Shown: positions 26,117 to 35,554, counted from the stretch's first letter. The stretch is DNA of 40,841 bases from Flavobacterium sp. (GCF_027490375.1 NZ_JAIXYH010000091.1:1-40841), one strand, 5' to 3'. Notes: generated from the letters alone by a model not told the origin. Translations and numbers: made by a program.

Positions 26117-26236
26117 TTGGGGCGGTTAGACTGAAATTAAATGAATGCTTAAAGGCGAAAATAGTAAAAGCAAAACGATTTTATGTTAACACACATTTGT
26201 CTCATCGTTTATCAACACTTTAACGCGATTCAAGTT

Positions 26237-26326
26237 AAAAAAAAGTCCCACCGAAGCAGGACTAAAGACATTCGTCTACGGCATGTAGCCTTATTGTGAT
26301 AAGATTAAAGATTGGAAATATTAATC
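26237..26326 (-). ncRNA. tracrRNA of the type II-C system
   Basis: Read on the minus strand, 26318-26293 is an anti-repeat to the first 26 bases of the CRISPR repeat: 21 of 26 positions match and three of the five differences are G:U wobbles, leaving only a two-base bulge. It is followed by a nexus-like AATAAGGCTACATGCC, a small AGAC-GAAT-GUCU hairpin, and a terminator AGTCCTGC-TTCG-GTGGGACT (8 bp with two G:U, UUCG loop) with an eight-T tract at 26244-26237. This order (anti-repeat, AUAAGGC nexus, terminator) is the plan of type II-C tracrRNAs such as that of Neisseria. The 5' end is set by the upstream promoter. Confidence 0.9.
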
Positions 26327-26331
26327 TGTTG

Positions 26332-26361
26332 CTAAAGTAGCAAAAAAATTTATACTGCAAT
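26332..26361 (-). promoter_or_regulatory. Promoter of tracrRNA
   Basis: Minus strand ATTG, 18 bp, TACTTTAG, each box one base from the Bacteroidota consensus TTTG/TAnnTTTG. Initiation would be at about 26326, just before the anti-repeat. It lies in the 300-bp gap shared with the divergent cas9 gene. Confidence 0.55.
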
Positions 26362-26419
26362 ACTTTTTTACGTTAAGTTGTATTTTTCTGTATATTCACA
26401 TTATAAAAGGAATAACGTT

Positions 26420-29400
26420 ATGGCACGCATTTTAGGTTTAGATTTAGGAACGAATAGTATTGGTTGGGCGATTGTTGATGATAATTCAAACAAGATAATT
26501 GGACTTGGTAGTCGTATTTTTCCTATGGGTGTAGAGAATCTTGGTGAAGGTGAGGGAAGGGAGATATCAAAAAATGCTGGAAGAACTGCAGCACGCGGCA
26601 TTAGAAGACAATTTTTCAGAAGACGTTTGAGAAAAAAAATACTTCTAAAAGCACTTTCAGAAAACAAAATGTGTCCAATCTCAGTGTCCGACTTTGAGGA
26701 TTGGAAGAAAACGAAAGAGTTTCCGTCGCAAAAATTATCATCATGGTTTGCATTAAATCCTTACGAACTAAGACAAAAATCGTTGAGCGAAAAATTATCT
26801 TTAGAGGAAATTGGAAGAATTTTTTATCACTTAATCCAAAGACGCGGATTTTTAAGTAACAGCAGAAAAAGCGGAGGTGAAGACGATGAAAAAGGAACTA
26901 TTTTCAAAGGAGTGCCTAAAGAAGGCAAGATTGGAATAACAGTGACTCAAGAAAGTATTCAAGATAAATCGTTAGGTTCCTACTTATTTGAAATTTACCC
27001 AAAAGAAAATCAATCTTATCAAATCGGATTAGAGCGCATTAGAAATCGGTACACGACACGAAAAATGTATGTTGATGAATTCGAGTTGATTTGGGAAAAG
27101 CAATCGCAATTTCATGCTGAGTTAACTTTTGAACTTAAGACGTTATTAGGTGGAAGAAAATTAGATAATTACCCTACCGACGGCATTCTGTTTCACCAAC
27201 GCCCACTGCGCTCTCAGAAGCATTTAGTTGGAAATTGTTCTTTTGAACCGACGAAAACAAAATGTCCAATAAGCGCGATACCGTTTGAAAAGTTTAGAGT
27301 ATGGCAATGGGTTAACACCGTTGAATGTAATGGTGAAAAGATAAGTAAAGAAGAGCGAGAAAAAGTAGTAGATCTCCTTTATTCGCAAGAAAAATTGGAA
27401 TTCAAGAAGATTCGAAAAGTATTAAAAAAAGAAGGTGCAGAATTCAAATTTAATTACAAAGATGAAGATAAAATAGTAGGAACACATACTATTTCTAATC
27501 TGTCGAGTAAAAAATATTTTGGGACACAGTGGTTCGAGTTTTCGGAAAAGCAACAAGAAGATATTTGGCACGTGTTGTATTTTTTTGATAGTAAATCAAA
27601 TCTAAAAGAGTACGCTGTTAAAAACTGGAAGTTTACAGAAGACCAAGCAGTATCCATATCAAAATTTAATGTAAAAGATGGTTATGCTAGTTTAAGCCGA
27701 AAAGCAATTTCTAATATTTTACCGTTTTTGCAACTGGGTTATACATATGACGTAGCTGTTGTACTAGGTGGCATAAAGAATGTTTTTGGAAGTAAATGGG
27801 ATACATTATCATCTGAGAAAAGTGACTTTTTCTACGATAATGTTTATGAAATTGTGCGCTCCAAAACCAAAGGCGGTTTTATAGAGGTTATTAAGGATAT
27901 TTTGCGAAATGACTATAGTATTCCGGATGCGCAACTTAGCAAGTTATATCATCATTCCGCGGCAATTGATGTTTCAGAATTGTTGGAAAGACTACCAGTA
28001 GATAAAGAAGCCGACAAAGAAATTCAAAAAATAAAAAATCCAATAGTTATTACCGCTTTGTTTGAACTACGAAAATTAGTTAATGAGCTTATAGACCAGC
28101 ACGGAAAAATTGACGAAATCAAAGTGGAAATGGCTCGAGATTTAAAGATATCTAAATCACAGCGAAACGAAATTAGAAGGAATCAGCAACGATTAGAGCG
28201 GGAAAACGATAGAGTTAAAGCGAGATTAGTTGAAAATAATCAGCGTGTAACTCACGATAACCTCTTGCTTTATAAATTATGGGAAGAATGTAAAAAAACA
28301 TGCCCCTATACTGGGAAATCAATTTCATTAACACAATTATTTTCTGGAGAAGTGCAAATTGAACATATCCATCCTTGGAGTAGGTCTTTAAATGATAGTT
28401 TTGCTAACAAGACACTATGTTTTGCCGATGAAAACAGGAAGAAAGGTGATAAAACTCCTTACGAGTTTTATGGAACTGACAAGGGGAATTGGTTAAAAAT
28501 CAAGGAACGGGCTTTGTATTTGTTTTCCGATACTAAAGAGTATCCAAATGCTTATCATAAATTTAAACGTTTCGTGCAACAAAAATACGATGACGATTTT
28601 TCGTCAAGACAGTTAAACGACACGCGGTATATTAGCAAAGAAGCCAAAAACTATTTGTCAAAAATTTGTAAAAACGTTATGGTTTCTCTGGGTCAGGCTA
28701 CATCGAACTTGCGGCAAAAATGGGGTTTAAATCATATTTTAAATGACGAAAACGAAAAGACTAGGGAAGACCACCGCCACCATGCTATTGACGCACTAGT
28801 TATGGCGTGCACCAAACTATCGTATGTACAGGAATTGTCTCGTTGGAACAGATATAAGAAAACGCATGAAATGAAAAATTTCCCGACGCCTTGGGAAACC
28901 TTCAATTATGATGCAGAAAAAGCAGTAGAACAAATACTAGTTTCGCATAAAAAAGTTTCCAATGATATAACAGTTCGTTTCAAAACGGTAGAAAAAAATG
29001 GAAAAAAGTTTGTAAATAAAGGAGTTGCTGCTAGAGGACAGTTACATAAGGAGACTGTTTTTGGGAAAAGAACTGTCAATGGTGATGAAGCATTCCATGT
29101 AAGAAAACCAATTGACAGTTTAGAAACAGCAAAGCAAATTGAAAAAGTAGTAGACGAAACGGTGAAAAAATTGATCCTAAAAAGAATAAACGAATTAGGA
29201 GGTTTTGTAAAAGATAAAGTTCCAGCAAATTCCTTTTTTGTGGTTAACGAAAAAGGAGTAAAACAACCACAAATCTTTTTACCAAATAAAAATGGAGAGC
29301 CGGTGCCTATTTTAAAAGTCCGTATAAAAGAAAATATTGGTGGAGCTGAAAAGCTTAAGGATAATTTGAATCAATGGGTTAACCCAAGAAACAATCATCA

Positions 29401-29788
29401 TGTTTTGATTTACAAGGACGAAAAGGGTAATCTCTGTGAAGATGTCGTAACTTTCTGGACGGTTGTAGAACGCAAAAGAACAGGACAATCGGCATATCAA
29501 CTACCAGCAGGAGGGCAAGAGATTGTAACTACACTACATATAAATGACATGTTCTTACTTGGATTAAAAGAAGATGAAATTAATTGGGAAAAACCTAAAT
29601 ATGAAGTATTAAAACAGCATTTGTATAGAGTGCAAAAGCTAACATCAGGTGATTATTTTTTCAGAGAAGCAAAAGCATCCTCAATTAATATTAAAAAAGA
29701 AGAAAAGCGTTTGAGTATGAAAGGATTATTTTTATTAAACCCAATAAAAGTAAAAGTATCCGTTTCAGGAAAAATCCAAAAGTTGTAA
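26420..29788 (+). CDS. cas9: Cas9, compact type II-C effector nuclease
   Basis: From ATG 26420 the protein is 1122 residues, in the size range of small type II-C Cas9 proteins. RuvC-I is ILGLDLGTNSIGWAIVDD with Asp8; the Arg-rich bridge helix is RGIRRQFFRRRLRKK; RuvC-II is IKVEMARDLK with Glu570; the HNH core is VQIEHIHPWS (Glu648-His649) with Asn672 in DENRKKGDKTP; RuvC-III is HRHHAIDALVMACT with His787-His788 and Asp791. Both nuclease centres look intact. It would cut DNA matched by crRNA paired to the tracrRNA, next to a PAM not deducible here. The upstream TTG at 26378 is rejected as start because MARILGLD begins the family alignment. parD follows after 45 bp. Confidence 0.97.
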   Translation: MARILGLDLGTNSIGWAIVDDNSNKIIGLGSRIFPMGVENLGEGEGREISKNAGRTAARGIRRQFFRRRLRKKILLKALSENKMCPISVSDFEDWKKTKEFPSQKLSSWFALNPYELRQKSLSEKLSLEEIGRIFYHLIQRRGFLSNSRKSGGEDDEKGTIFKGVPKEGKIGITVTQESIQDKSLGSYLFEIYPKENQSYQIGLERIRNRYTTRKMYVDEFELIWEKQSQFHAELTFELKTLLGGRKLDNYPTDGILFHQRPLRSQKHLVGNCSFEPTKTKCPISAIPFEKFRVWQWVNTVECNGEKISKEEREKVVDLLYSQEKLEFKKIRKVLKKEGAEFKFNYKDEDKIVGTHTISNLSSKKYFGTQWFEFSEKQQEDIWHVLYFFDSKSNLKEYAVKNWKFTEDQAVSISKFNVKDGYASLSRKAISNILPFLQLGYTYDVAVVLGGIKNVFGSKWDTLSSEKSDFFYDNVYEIVRSKTKGGFIEVIKDILRNDYSIPDAQLSKLYHHSAAIDVSELLERLPVDKEADKEIQKIKNPIVITALFELRKLVNELIDQHGKIDEIKVEMARDLKISKSQRNEIRRNQQRLERENDRVKARLVENNQRVTHDNLLLYKLWEECKKTCPYTGKSISLTQLFSGEVQIEHIHPWSRSLNDSFANKTLCFADENRKKGDKTPYEFYGTDKGNWLKIKERALYLFSDTKEYPNAYHKFKRFVQQKYDDDFSSRQLNDTRYISKEAKNYLSKICKNVMVSLGQATSNLRQKWGLNHILNDENEKTREDHRHHAIDALVMACTKLSYVQELSRWNRYKKTHEMKNFPTPWETFNYDAEKAVEQILVSHKKVSNDITVRFKTVEKNGKKFVNKGVAARGQLHKETVFGKRTVNGDEAFHVRKPIDSLETAKQIEKVVDETVKKLILKRINELGGFVKDKVPANSFFVVNEKGVKQPQIFLPNKNGEPVPILKVRIKENIGGAEKLKDNLNQWVNPRNNHHVLIYKDEKGNLCEDVVTFWTVVERKRTGQSAYQLPAGGQEIVTTLHINDMFLLGLKEDEINWEKPKYEVLKQHLYRVQKLTSGDYFFREAKASSINIKKEEKRLSMKGLFLLNPIKVKVSVSGKIQKL

Positions 29789-29800
29789 ATCAAATCCTCT

Positions 29801-29818
29801 TGGTGTATATTTACACCA
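29801..29818 (+). promoter_or_regulatory. ParD operator overlapping the parDE promoter
   Basis: TGGTGTA-TATT-TACACCA is a perfect 7-bp inverted repeat placed between cas9 and parD. The internal TATATTTA is a 7-of-8 match to the -7 box TAnnTTTG, with GTTG at about 20 bp upstream. This is the expected arrangement for autorepression by an antitoxin, giving parDE a promoter separate from cas9. Confidence 0.6.
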
Positions 29819-29833
29819 CTTAACAGTTTTATT

Positions 29834-30073
29834 ATGGCAAGACAAACGATCACTTTAGCCAATCAAAACGATGAATGGTTAAAACAGCAAGTAGCAAACG
29901 AAGAATTTACGAGTAAAAGCGAGGCTATCAATTATTTAATTAAACAAGCACGCGAGCAAGATGCCTATGTAGAAGTTGTGCGAATGAAAATAGAAAAAGC
30001 TGAAAAAAGTGGTTTTAGCACAAAGACTAAAGAAGAATTGTTGGCAGATATTAAGAAAAAATTGAATGTATAG
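29834..30073 (+). CDS. parD: ParD-like ribbon-helix-helix antitoxin
   Basis: The 79-residue protein begins with an RHH DNA-binding fold (MARQTITLANQNDEWLKQQV, then SKSEAINYLIKQAREQDA), as in CopG/ParD antitoxins. The C-terminal half is helical and charged (EELLADIKKKLNV) and would wrap the toxin. The last 8 bp overlap the start of parE, so translation is coupled. It lies between cas9 and the CRISPR array on the same strand, in the place where cas1-cas2 are usually found in II-C loci. Confidence 0.88.
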   Translation: MARQTITLANQNDEWLKQQVANEEFTSKSEAINYLIKQAREQDAYVEVVRMKIEKAEKSGFSTKTKEELLADIKKKLNV

Positions 30074-30341
30074 CTATAGATTGAATATTCAGGTTGAGGA
30101 AGATTTAACCCGAATATTTGAATATGGAATGAGTCAATTTGGTTTGAATGAAGCAACTAAGTACTACGATATGTTTTTTGAATGTTTTTCAAAAATCTCT
30201 TCCAACCCATTTCTTTTTCTAAGTGCAGATCATTATAAAAAAGGGTACCGCTACTGTGTTTGTGGAGTTGCCACTATTTTTTATAGAGTTAATGAAGACG
30301 AAATGGAAATCATGGCAATAATTGGAAGGCAAGATTTCTAA
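30066..30341 (+). CDS. parE: ParE/RelE-fold toxin
   Basis: The 91-residue protein matches the ParE_toxin family: YRLNIQVEEDLTRIFEYGMS, GLNEATKYYDMFFECFSKIS, PFLFLSADHYKKGYRYCVCG and TIFYRVNEDEMEIMAIIGRQDF. ParE toxins poison DNA gyrase; RelE relatives cleave mRNA, and the closing IIGRQDF is typical of ParE. It is intact and appears functional. Eight bases overlap parD. Confidence 0.88.
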   Translation: MYSYRLNIQVEEDLTRIFEYGMSQFGLNEATKYYDMFFECFSKISSNPFLFLSADHYKKGYRYCVCGVATIFYRVNEDEMEIMAIIGRQDF

Positions 30342-30380
30342 AATATTCTTTGAAAAGATGTTTCTCAACTCTTAAACAGC

Positions 30381-30462
30381 TCAAACCACAACGGAGTTTC
30401 TACGCAGTCACTCCGTTGTGGTTTACAAACACCAGGCTTTTATTTTTTATAGGAGTGTTTGT
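30381..30462 (+). other. Repeat-derived double hairpin before the array
   Basis: A perfect 15-bp stem pairs 30383-30397 (AAACCACAACGGAGT) with 30410-30424 (ACTCCGTTGTGGTTT) around a 12-nt loop. The right arm holds the first ten bases of the CRISPR repeat (GTTGTGGTTT) and the left arm, with two flanking bases, is a 12-base exact complement of the repeat start (TCAAACCACAAC). A second 8-bp hairpin follows (ACAAACAC 30425-30432 with GTGTTTGT 30455-30462, U-rich loop). It may terminate parDE transcription, be a decayed repeat, or act as a short RNA that can pair with crRNA repeats. Confidence 0.65.
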
Positions 30463-33400
30463 GATTGCAATTGATTGAAGATTGGAAAACACGATATTAA
30501 CTATTAAATGAGCCTTACTACTACGAAAGTTGTGGTTTGATTGAAGATTGGAAAACACGATATTTTGCTTTGTAAAAGTCGATAACGCCTTCGTGTTGTG
30601 GTTTGATTGAAGATTGGAAAACACGATATTATCTGTGGATGGCTAATTTAGGATGGGGTGGTTGTGGTTTGATTGAAGATTGGAAAACACGATATTCTTT
30701 AAGCAAATCAACCATTTCCGATTCGGTTGTGGTTTGATTGAAGATTGGAAAACACGATATTATGTTGCGTTAAAAAAGTAAAGGTATTTCGTTGTGGTTT
30801 GATTGAAGATTGGAAAACACGATATTCTACCGAAAATCGGTATCGAACCCCTACCGGTTGTGGTTTGATTGAAGATTGGAAAACACGATATTTAGGCGAT
30901 GGCACGAGAATAGATTTTAACAGTTGTGGTTTGATTGAAGATTGGAAAACACGATATTACTTCAGGCTCAAGTTTGTATTATACTACCGTTGTGGTTTGA
31001 TTGAAGATTGGAAAACACGATATTTGACTGTTTTAGACACTCATGGGGGTTCTCGTTGTGGTTTGATTGAAGATTGGAAAACACGATATTTTAGCTAAAA
31101 ACGTCACCGTAAACCAACCGTTGTGGTTTGATTGAAGATTGGAAAACACGATATTAATGCGGTATTTTACAATTCTCTTACCGCCGTTGTGGTTTGATTG
31201 AAGATTGGAAAACACGATATTTTTAACAGCTTCACCTCTCTGAGGTTCAGGGTTGTGGTTTGATTGAAGATTGGAAAACACGATATTGGATAATAAGACC
31301 TTTTACACTCCCATTCGTTGTGGTTTGATTGAAGATTGGAAAACACGATATTTAAAGCGATAATTCCAATAACAACGTAATCGTTGTGGTTTGATTGAAG
31401 ATTGGAAAACACGATATTCTTTATCAAAACTCAGCTTTGACAAATCAGTTGTGGTTTGATTGAAGATTGGAAAACACGATATTAAATTCACGGGAAGCAG
31501 AAAATACTTGTCTGTTGTGGTTTGATTGAAGATTGGAAAACACGATATTCTTCCGTTCCAGCTTACACGGCTGTTGCTTGTTGTGGTTTGATTGAAGATT
31601 GGAAAACACGATATTGCTGTAATTAAAAACATAGAAAACCATGTGTTGTGGTTTGATTGAAGATTGGAAAACACGATATTAAAAGAAGTTCAGAACAACG
31701 CGACGCAGTAGTTGTGGTTTGATTGAAGATTGGAAAACACGATATTGTACAAGCTTATACACCTCAAGGCGACACGGTTGTGGTTTGATTGAAGATTGGA
31801 AAACACGATATTTCTTAAACGTCGTTTTTGCGTAGTTTTCGAGTTGTGGTTTGATTGAAGATTGGAAAACACGATATTACCTAGAACTAAATGTGCAGCA
31901 AATATTTGTTGTGGTTTGATTGAAGATTGGAAAACACGATATTCTACACAAAGAGCGTGAAAAACATATACAGTTGTGGTTTGATTGAAGATTGGAAAAC
32001 ACGATATTTAGAAATGGCATATCCCAATTATCGGAGTTGTTGTGGTTTGATTGAAGATTGGAAAACACGATATTTATCTCAAAGCACATCGACAGGTACG
32101 ACAAGTTGTGGTTTGATTGAAGATTGGAAAACACGATATTTGTCAATAGGTAAATACTTATGTCCTTTTAGTTGTGGTTTGATTGAAGATTGGAAAACAC
32201 GATATTATTGGGCAAACTACATAGCAACGATTTGTAGTTGTGGTTTGATTGAAGATTGGAAAACACGATATTAGGTAAGGTTTTGTATTGTTCCCTCGAC
32301 AGTTGTGGTTTGATTGAAGATTGGAAAACACGATATTTTGCGGGATGAAATAGAAAAAGAATACGCCGTTGTGGTTTGATTGAAGATTGGAAAACACGAT
32401 ATTGTGTATTGAAAACAGGTGCAACACCGACGGGTTGTGGTTTGATTGAAGATTGGAAAACACGATATTCGGCTATATCAAAGCACATCGACAGGTACGG
32501 TTGTGGTTTGATTGAAGATTGGAAAACACGATATTTTGTCGAACCAAAACATACGACTGCCACAGGTTGTGGTTTGATTGAAGATTGGAAAACACGATAT
32601 TTTGTCGGCTCAGGTTATTATCGAACAACTGGTTGTGGTTTGATTGAAGATTGGAAAACACGATATTGTTCTACTCCTGCGCCCGTTAAACAGTTTAGTT
32701 GTGGTTTGATTGAAGATTGGAAAACACGATATTGCTTACCGTCGACCTCTTCGACGTACTGCAGTTGTGGTTTGATTGAAGATTGGAAAACACGATATTT
32801 AGATAAAGCAAATAAATTTCATCCAACGCGTTGTGGTTTGATTGAAGATTGGAAAACACGATATTTAGAATTTGATCAGCTTATTTGGGAATTTGGTTGT
32901 GGTTTGATTGAAGATTGGAAAACACGATATTTAGTAGTTAAAAGCAATTATGATTTCTTAGTTGTGGTTTGATTGAAGATTGGAAAACACGATATTCAGA
33001 CAGCACGTCAGGGACACTGTCGTACAGTTGTGGTTTGATTGAAGATTGGAAAACACGATATTCTTAAGATGCGGCTTGCGCGAAACCGTTGTGTTGTGGT
33101 TTGATTGAAGATTGGAAAACACGATATTTTCAAAGCGCACCACCGAAAAGCTCGGTTAGTTGTGGTTTGATTGAAGATTGGAAAACACGATATTCCTATA
33201 CACCGGCACCAATTCAAACCAATAGTTGTGGTTTGATTGAAGATTGGAAAACACGATATTCAAAAGAAAAACTATACTTTGAAAGTACCGTTGTGGTTTG
33301 ATTGAAGATTGGAAAACACGATATTAATACGGTATTTTACAACTCTCTTACCACCGTTGTGGTTTGATTGAAGATTGGAAAACACGATATTAGACGATTC

Positions 33401-35363
33401 GGAACATAAAAACAATGGAAAGTTGTGGTTTGATTGAAGATTGGAAAACACGATATTGAATTTGATTTAGAAGAATTAGTCTATTTAGTTGTGGTTTGAT
33501 TGAAGATTGGAAAACACGATATTGTGCTATGTATGTAAGCTGAACCCCAAGCCGTTGTGGTTTGATTGAAGATTGGAAAACACGATATTTTCAATCGTAA
33601 ACGAATTCGAGCAATGCGGTTGTGGTTTGATTGAAGATTGGAAAACACGATATTGTCCCGCCATTGCGGCAAATGGGCAAATCGTTGTGGTTTGATTGAA
33701 GATTGGAAAACACGATATTGTTCTGCAAACAGCCAACACACACGAGGTGTTGTGGTTTGATTGAAGATTGGAAAACACGATATTATTAATTAACGGCGTA
33801 TGGTATGACGCAGAGTTGTGGTTTGATTGAAGATTGGAAAACACGATATTTAGAAGTAGCTTCGTTATTTGGGATTACGGGTTGTGGTTTGATTGAAGAT
33901 TGGAAAACACGATATTAAGAATCGCATTCCTTTACTTCTTTCTCGAGTTGTGGTTTGATTGAAGATTGGAAAACACGATATTTTTACGGCGTCGATGGAA
34001 AAAAGATTACAGGTTGTGGTTTGATTGAAGATTGGAAAACACGATATTAGCCAATAAGTTTGGGTAAACCATATTTACGTTGTGGTTTGATTGAAGATTG
34101 GAAAACACGATATTTACACGGCATCAGGTGGCGGCGGAATGTTAGTTGTGGTTTGATTGAAGATTGGAAAACACGATATTACGTAGTTTTTCCAAATAAT
34201 CGGAAAACCTGTTGTGGTTTGATTGAAGATTGGAAAACACGATATTAATTAGAAAAACAGATGACAGCAGGTGCAGTTGTGGTTTGATTGAAGATTGGAA
34301 AACACGATATTATGAATGTAAAGAACTTGAACGTTCTATTGGTTGTGGTTTGATTGAAGATTGGAAAACACGATATTACCGCTATTGAAGAAGCATAATG
34401 ATCAGTAGTTGTGGTTTGATTGAAGATTGGAAAACACGATATTATTGCTGGAAAAGGTTTGATATTGTCAGGTGTTGTGGTTTGATTGAAGATTGGAAAA
34501 CACGATATTTTTTATTTATTAAACCAATTCAATTCCCTGTTGTGGTTTGATTGAAGATTGGAAAACACGATATTAGAGTCAAATGAAATTACGTTTACGT
34601 CGTAGTTGTGGTTTGATTGAAGATTGGAAAACACGATATTTGCAGATTATCATATCTGATAATGACGTTAGTTGTGGTTTGATTGAAGATTGGAAAACAC
34701 GATATTCTACCAAAATAACAACAATTCGCAAACCGTGTTGTGGTTTGATTGAAGATTGGAAAACACGATATTGCTCAGGCGTTAAACTAAAAGCGTCGGA
34801 AGGTTGTGGTTTGATTGAAGATTGGAAAACACGATATTTAACGGGTGGTTGTAACGTGTCGCAGTACTGTTGTGGTTTGATTGAAGATTGGAAAACACGA
34901 TATTTTAAGTTGGTAGTAACTGTACCCGTAGCAGTTGTGGTTTGATTGAAGATTGGAAAACACGATATTTTTAGGTGCGAATAGTCGAGCTCGTTGCCTG
35001 TTGTGGTTTGATTGAAGATTGGAAAACACGATATTTAATGGTTTTACCCTCAACGCCAGCAGCTAGTTGTGGTTTGATTGAAGATTGGAAAACACGATAT
35101 TAGTATTAACCACTTTAATCTAAAAACATGGTTGTGGTTTGATTGAAGATTGGAAAACACGATATTCCTGTGTTGCTATAATAGTCCTCTGATACTGTTG
35201 TGGTTTGATTGAAGATTGGAAAACACGATATTGCAAAACCAATCAATCTATCAGTTACTATGTTGTGGTTTGATTGAAGATTGGAAAACACGATATTAAA
35301 AGTTCCCCAGCTTTGTTGCGCAGCTCCGTTGTGGTTTGATTGAAGATTGGAAAACACGATATT
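30463..35363 (+). CRISPR. CRISPR array, 75 repeats and 74 spacers, type II-C
   Basis: Repeats are 36 bp, starting GTTGTGGTTTGATTGAAG and ending ATTGGAAAACACGATATT. By hand count there are 75, the first (30463-30498) altered at six of its first eight bases and the rest apparently identical. Spacers are 55 of 30 nt and 19 of 29 nt. The degenerate repeat marks the old end at the left; the leader and newest spacers are at the right, next to cas2. The GTTGTGG-first orientation matches the tracrRNA anti-repeat, so crRNAs are read on the plus strand, from old end to leader. The repeat itself holds TTTG, 21 bp, then TATT at its end, which can complete a TAnnTTTG box with favourable spacer starts. Confidence 0.97.
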
Positions 35364-35465
35364 AGCACGGCTGTAAGCCTTTGATATCGTTGGTTTTAAT
35401 TTGAAGATATCGTGCTAAAAACGCGTCTTTTTCGGCTTGATAACCCGGAATTGAGGCGTTTTTTC
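35364..35465. promoter_or_regulatory. CRISPR leader, proximal copy
   Basis: Directly after the last repeat: AGCACGGCTGTAAGCCTTTG and on. It contains an inverted copy of the repeat end (ATATCGTG), AGCACG paired with CGTGCT around it, and a terminator-like pair AACGCGTC/GAGGCGTT with a T-run at its far end. About 86 of 99 positions match the distal copy at 35555. The position fits the spacer-integration leader. Confidence 0.7.
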
Positions 35466-35506
35466 TTTTCAAGCAATTTGATTAAATATCGGTTTAAGAA
35501 TTTTTT

Positions 35507-35554
35507 AGATTGGAAATCGACGAAGGAGATTCGGCGGAGCCAAAACACGATATT
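35507..35554 (+). repeat. Broken CRISPR repeat with 25-bp insertion
   Basis: AGATTGGAAA (repeat positions 17-26) is followed by 25 foreign bases (TCGACGAAGG...GGAGCC) and then AAAACACGATATT, the last 13 bases of the repeat. It sits immediately before the second leader copy, exactly as the last real repeat sits before the first. Confidence 0.75.

Noticed and set aside
26378..26419. Upstream TTG start for cas9 giving 1136 residues
   Set aside because: The extra 14 residues precede the conserved MARILGLDLG start and TTG is less likely than the ATG at 26420.
30345..30450. Plus-strand RNA with TCAAACCACAAC as the main tracrRNA
   Set aside because: The minus-strand locus at 26237-26326 has a longer anti-repeat, nexus, terminator and promoter; the 30.4-kb match covers only 12 bases securely, so it is kept as a finding only.
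30400..35357. Many open frames on both strands across the array with recurring CGLIEDWKTRY or NIVFSNLQSNHN
   Set aside because: They are translations of the 36-bp CRISPR repeat and 29-30-nt spacers, not proteins.
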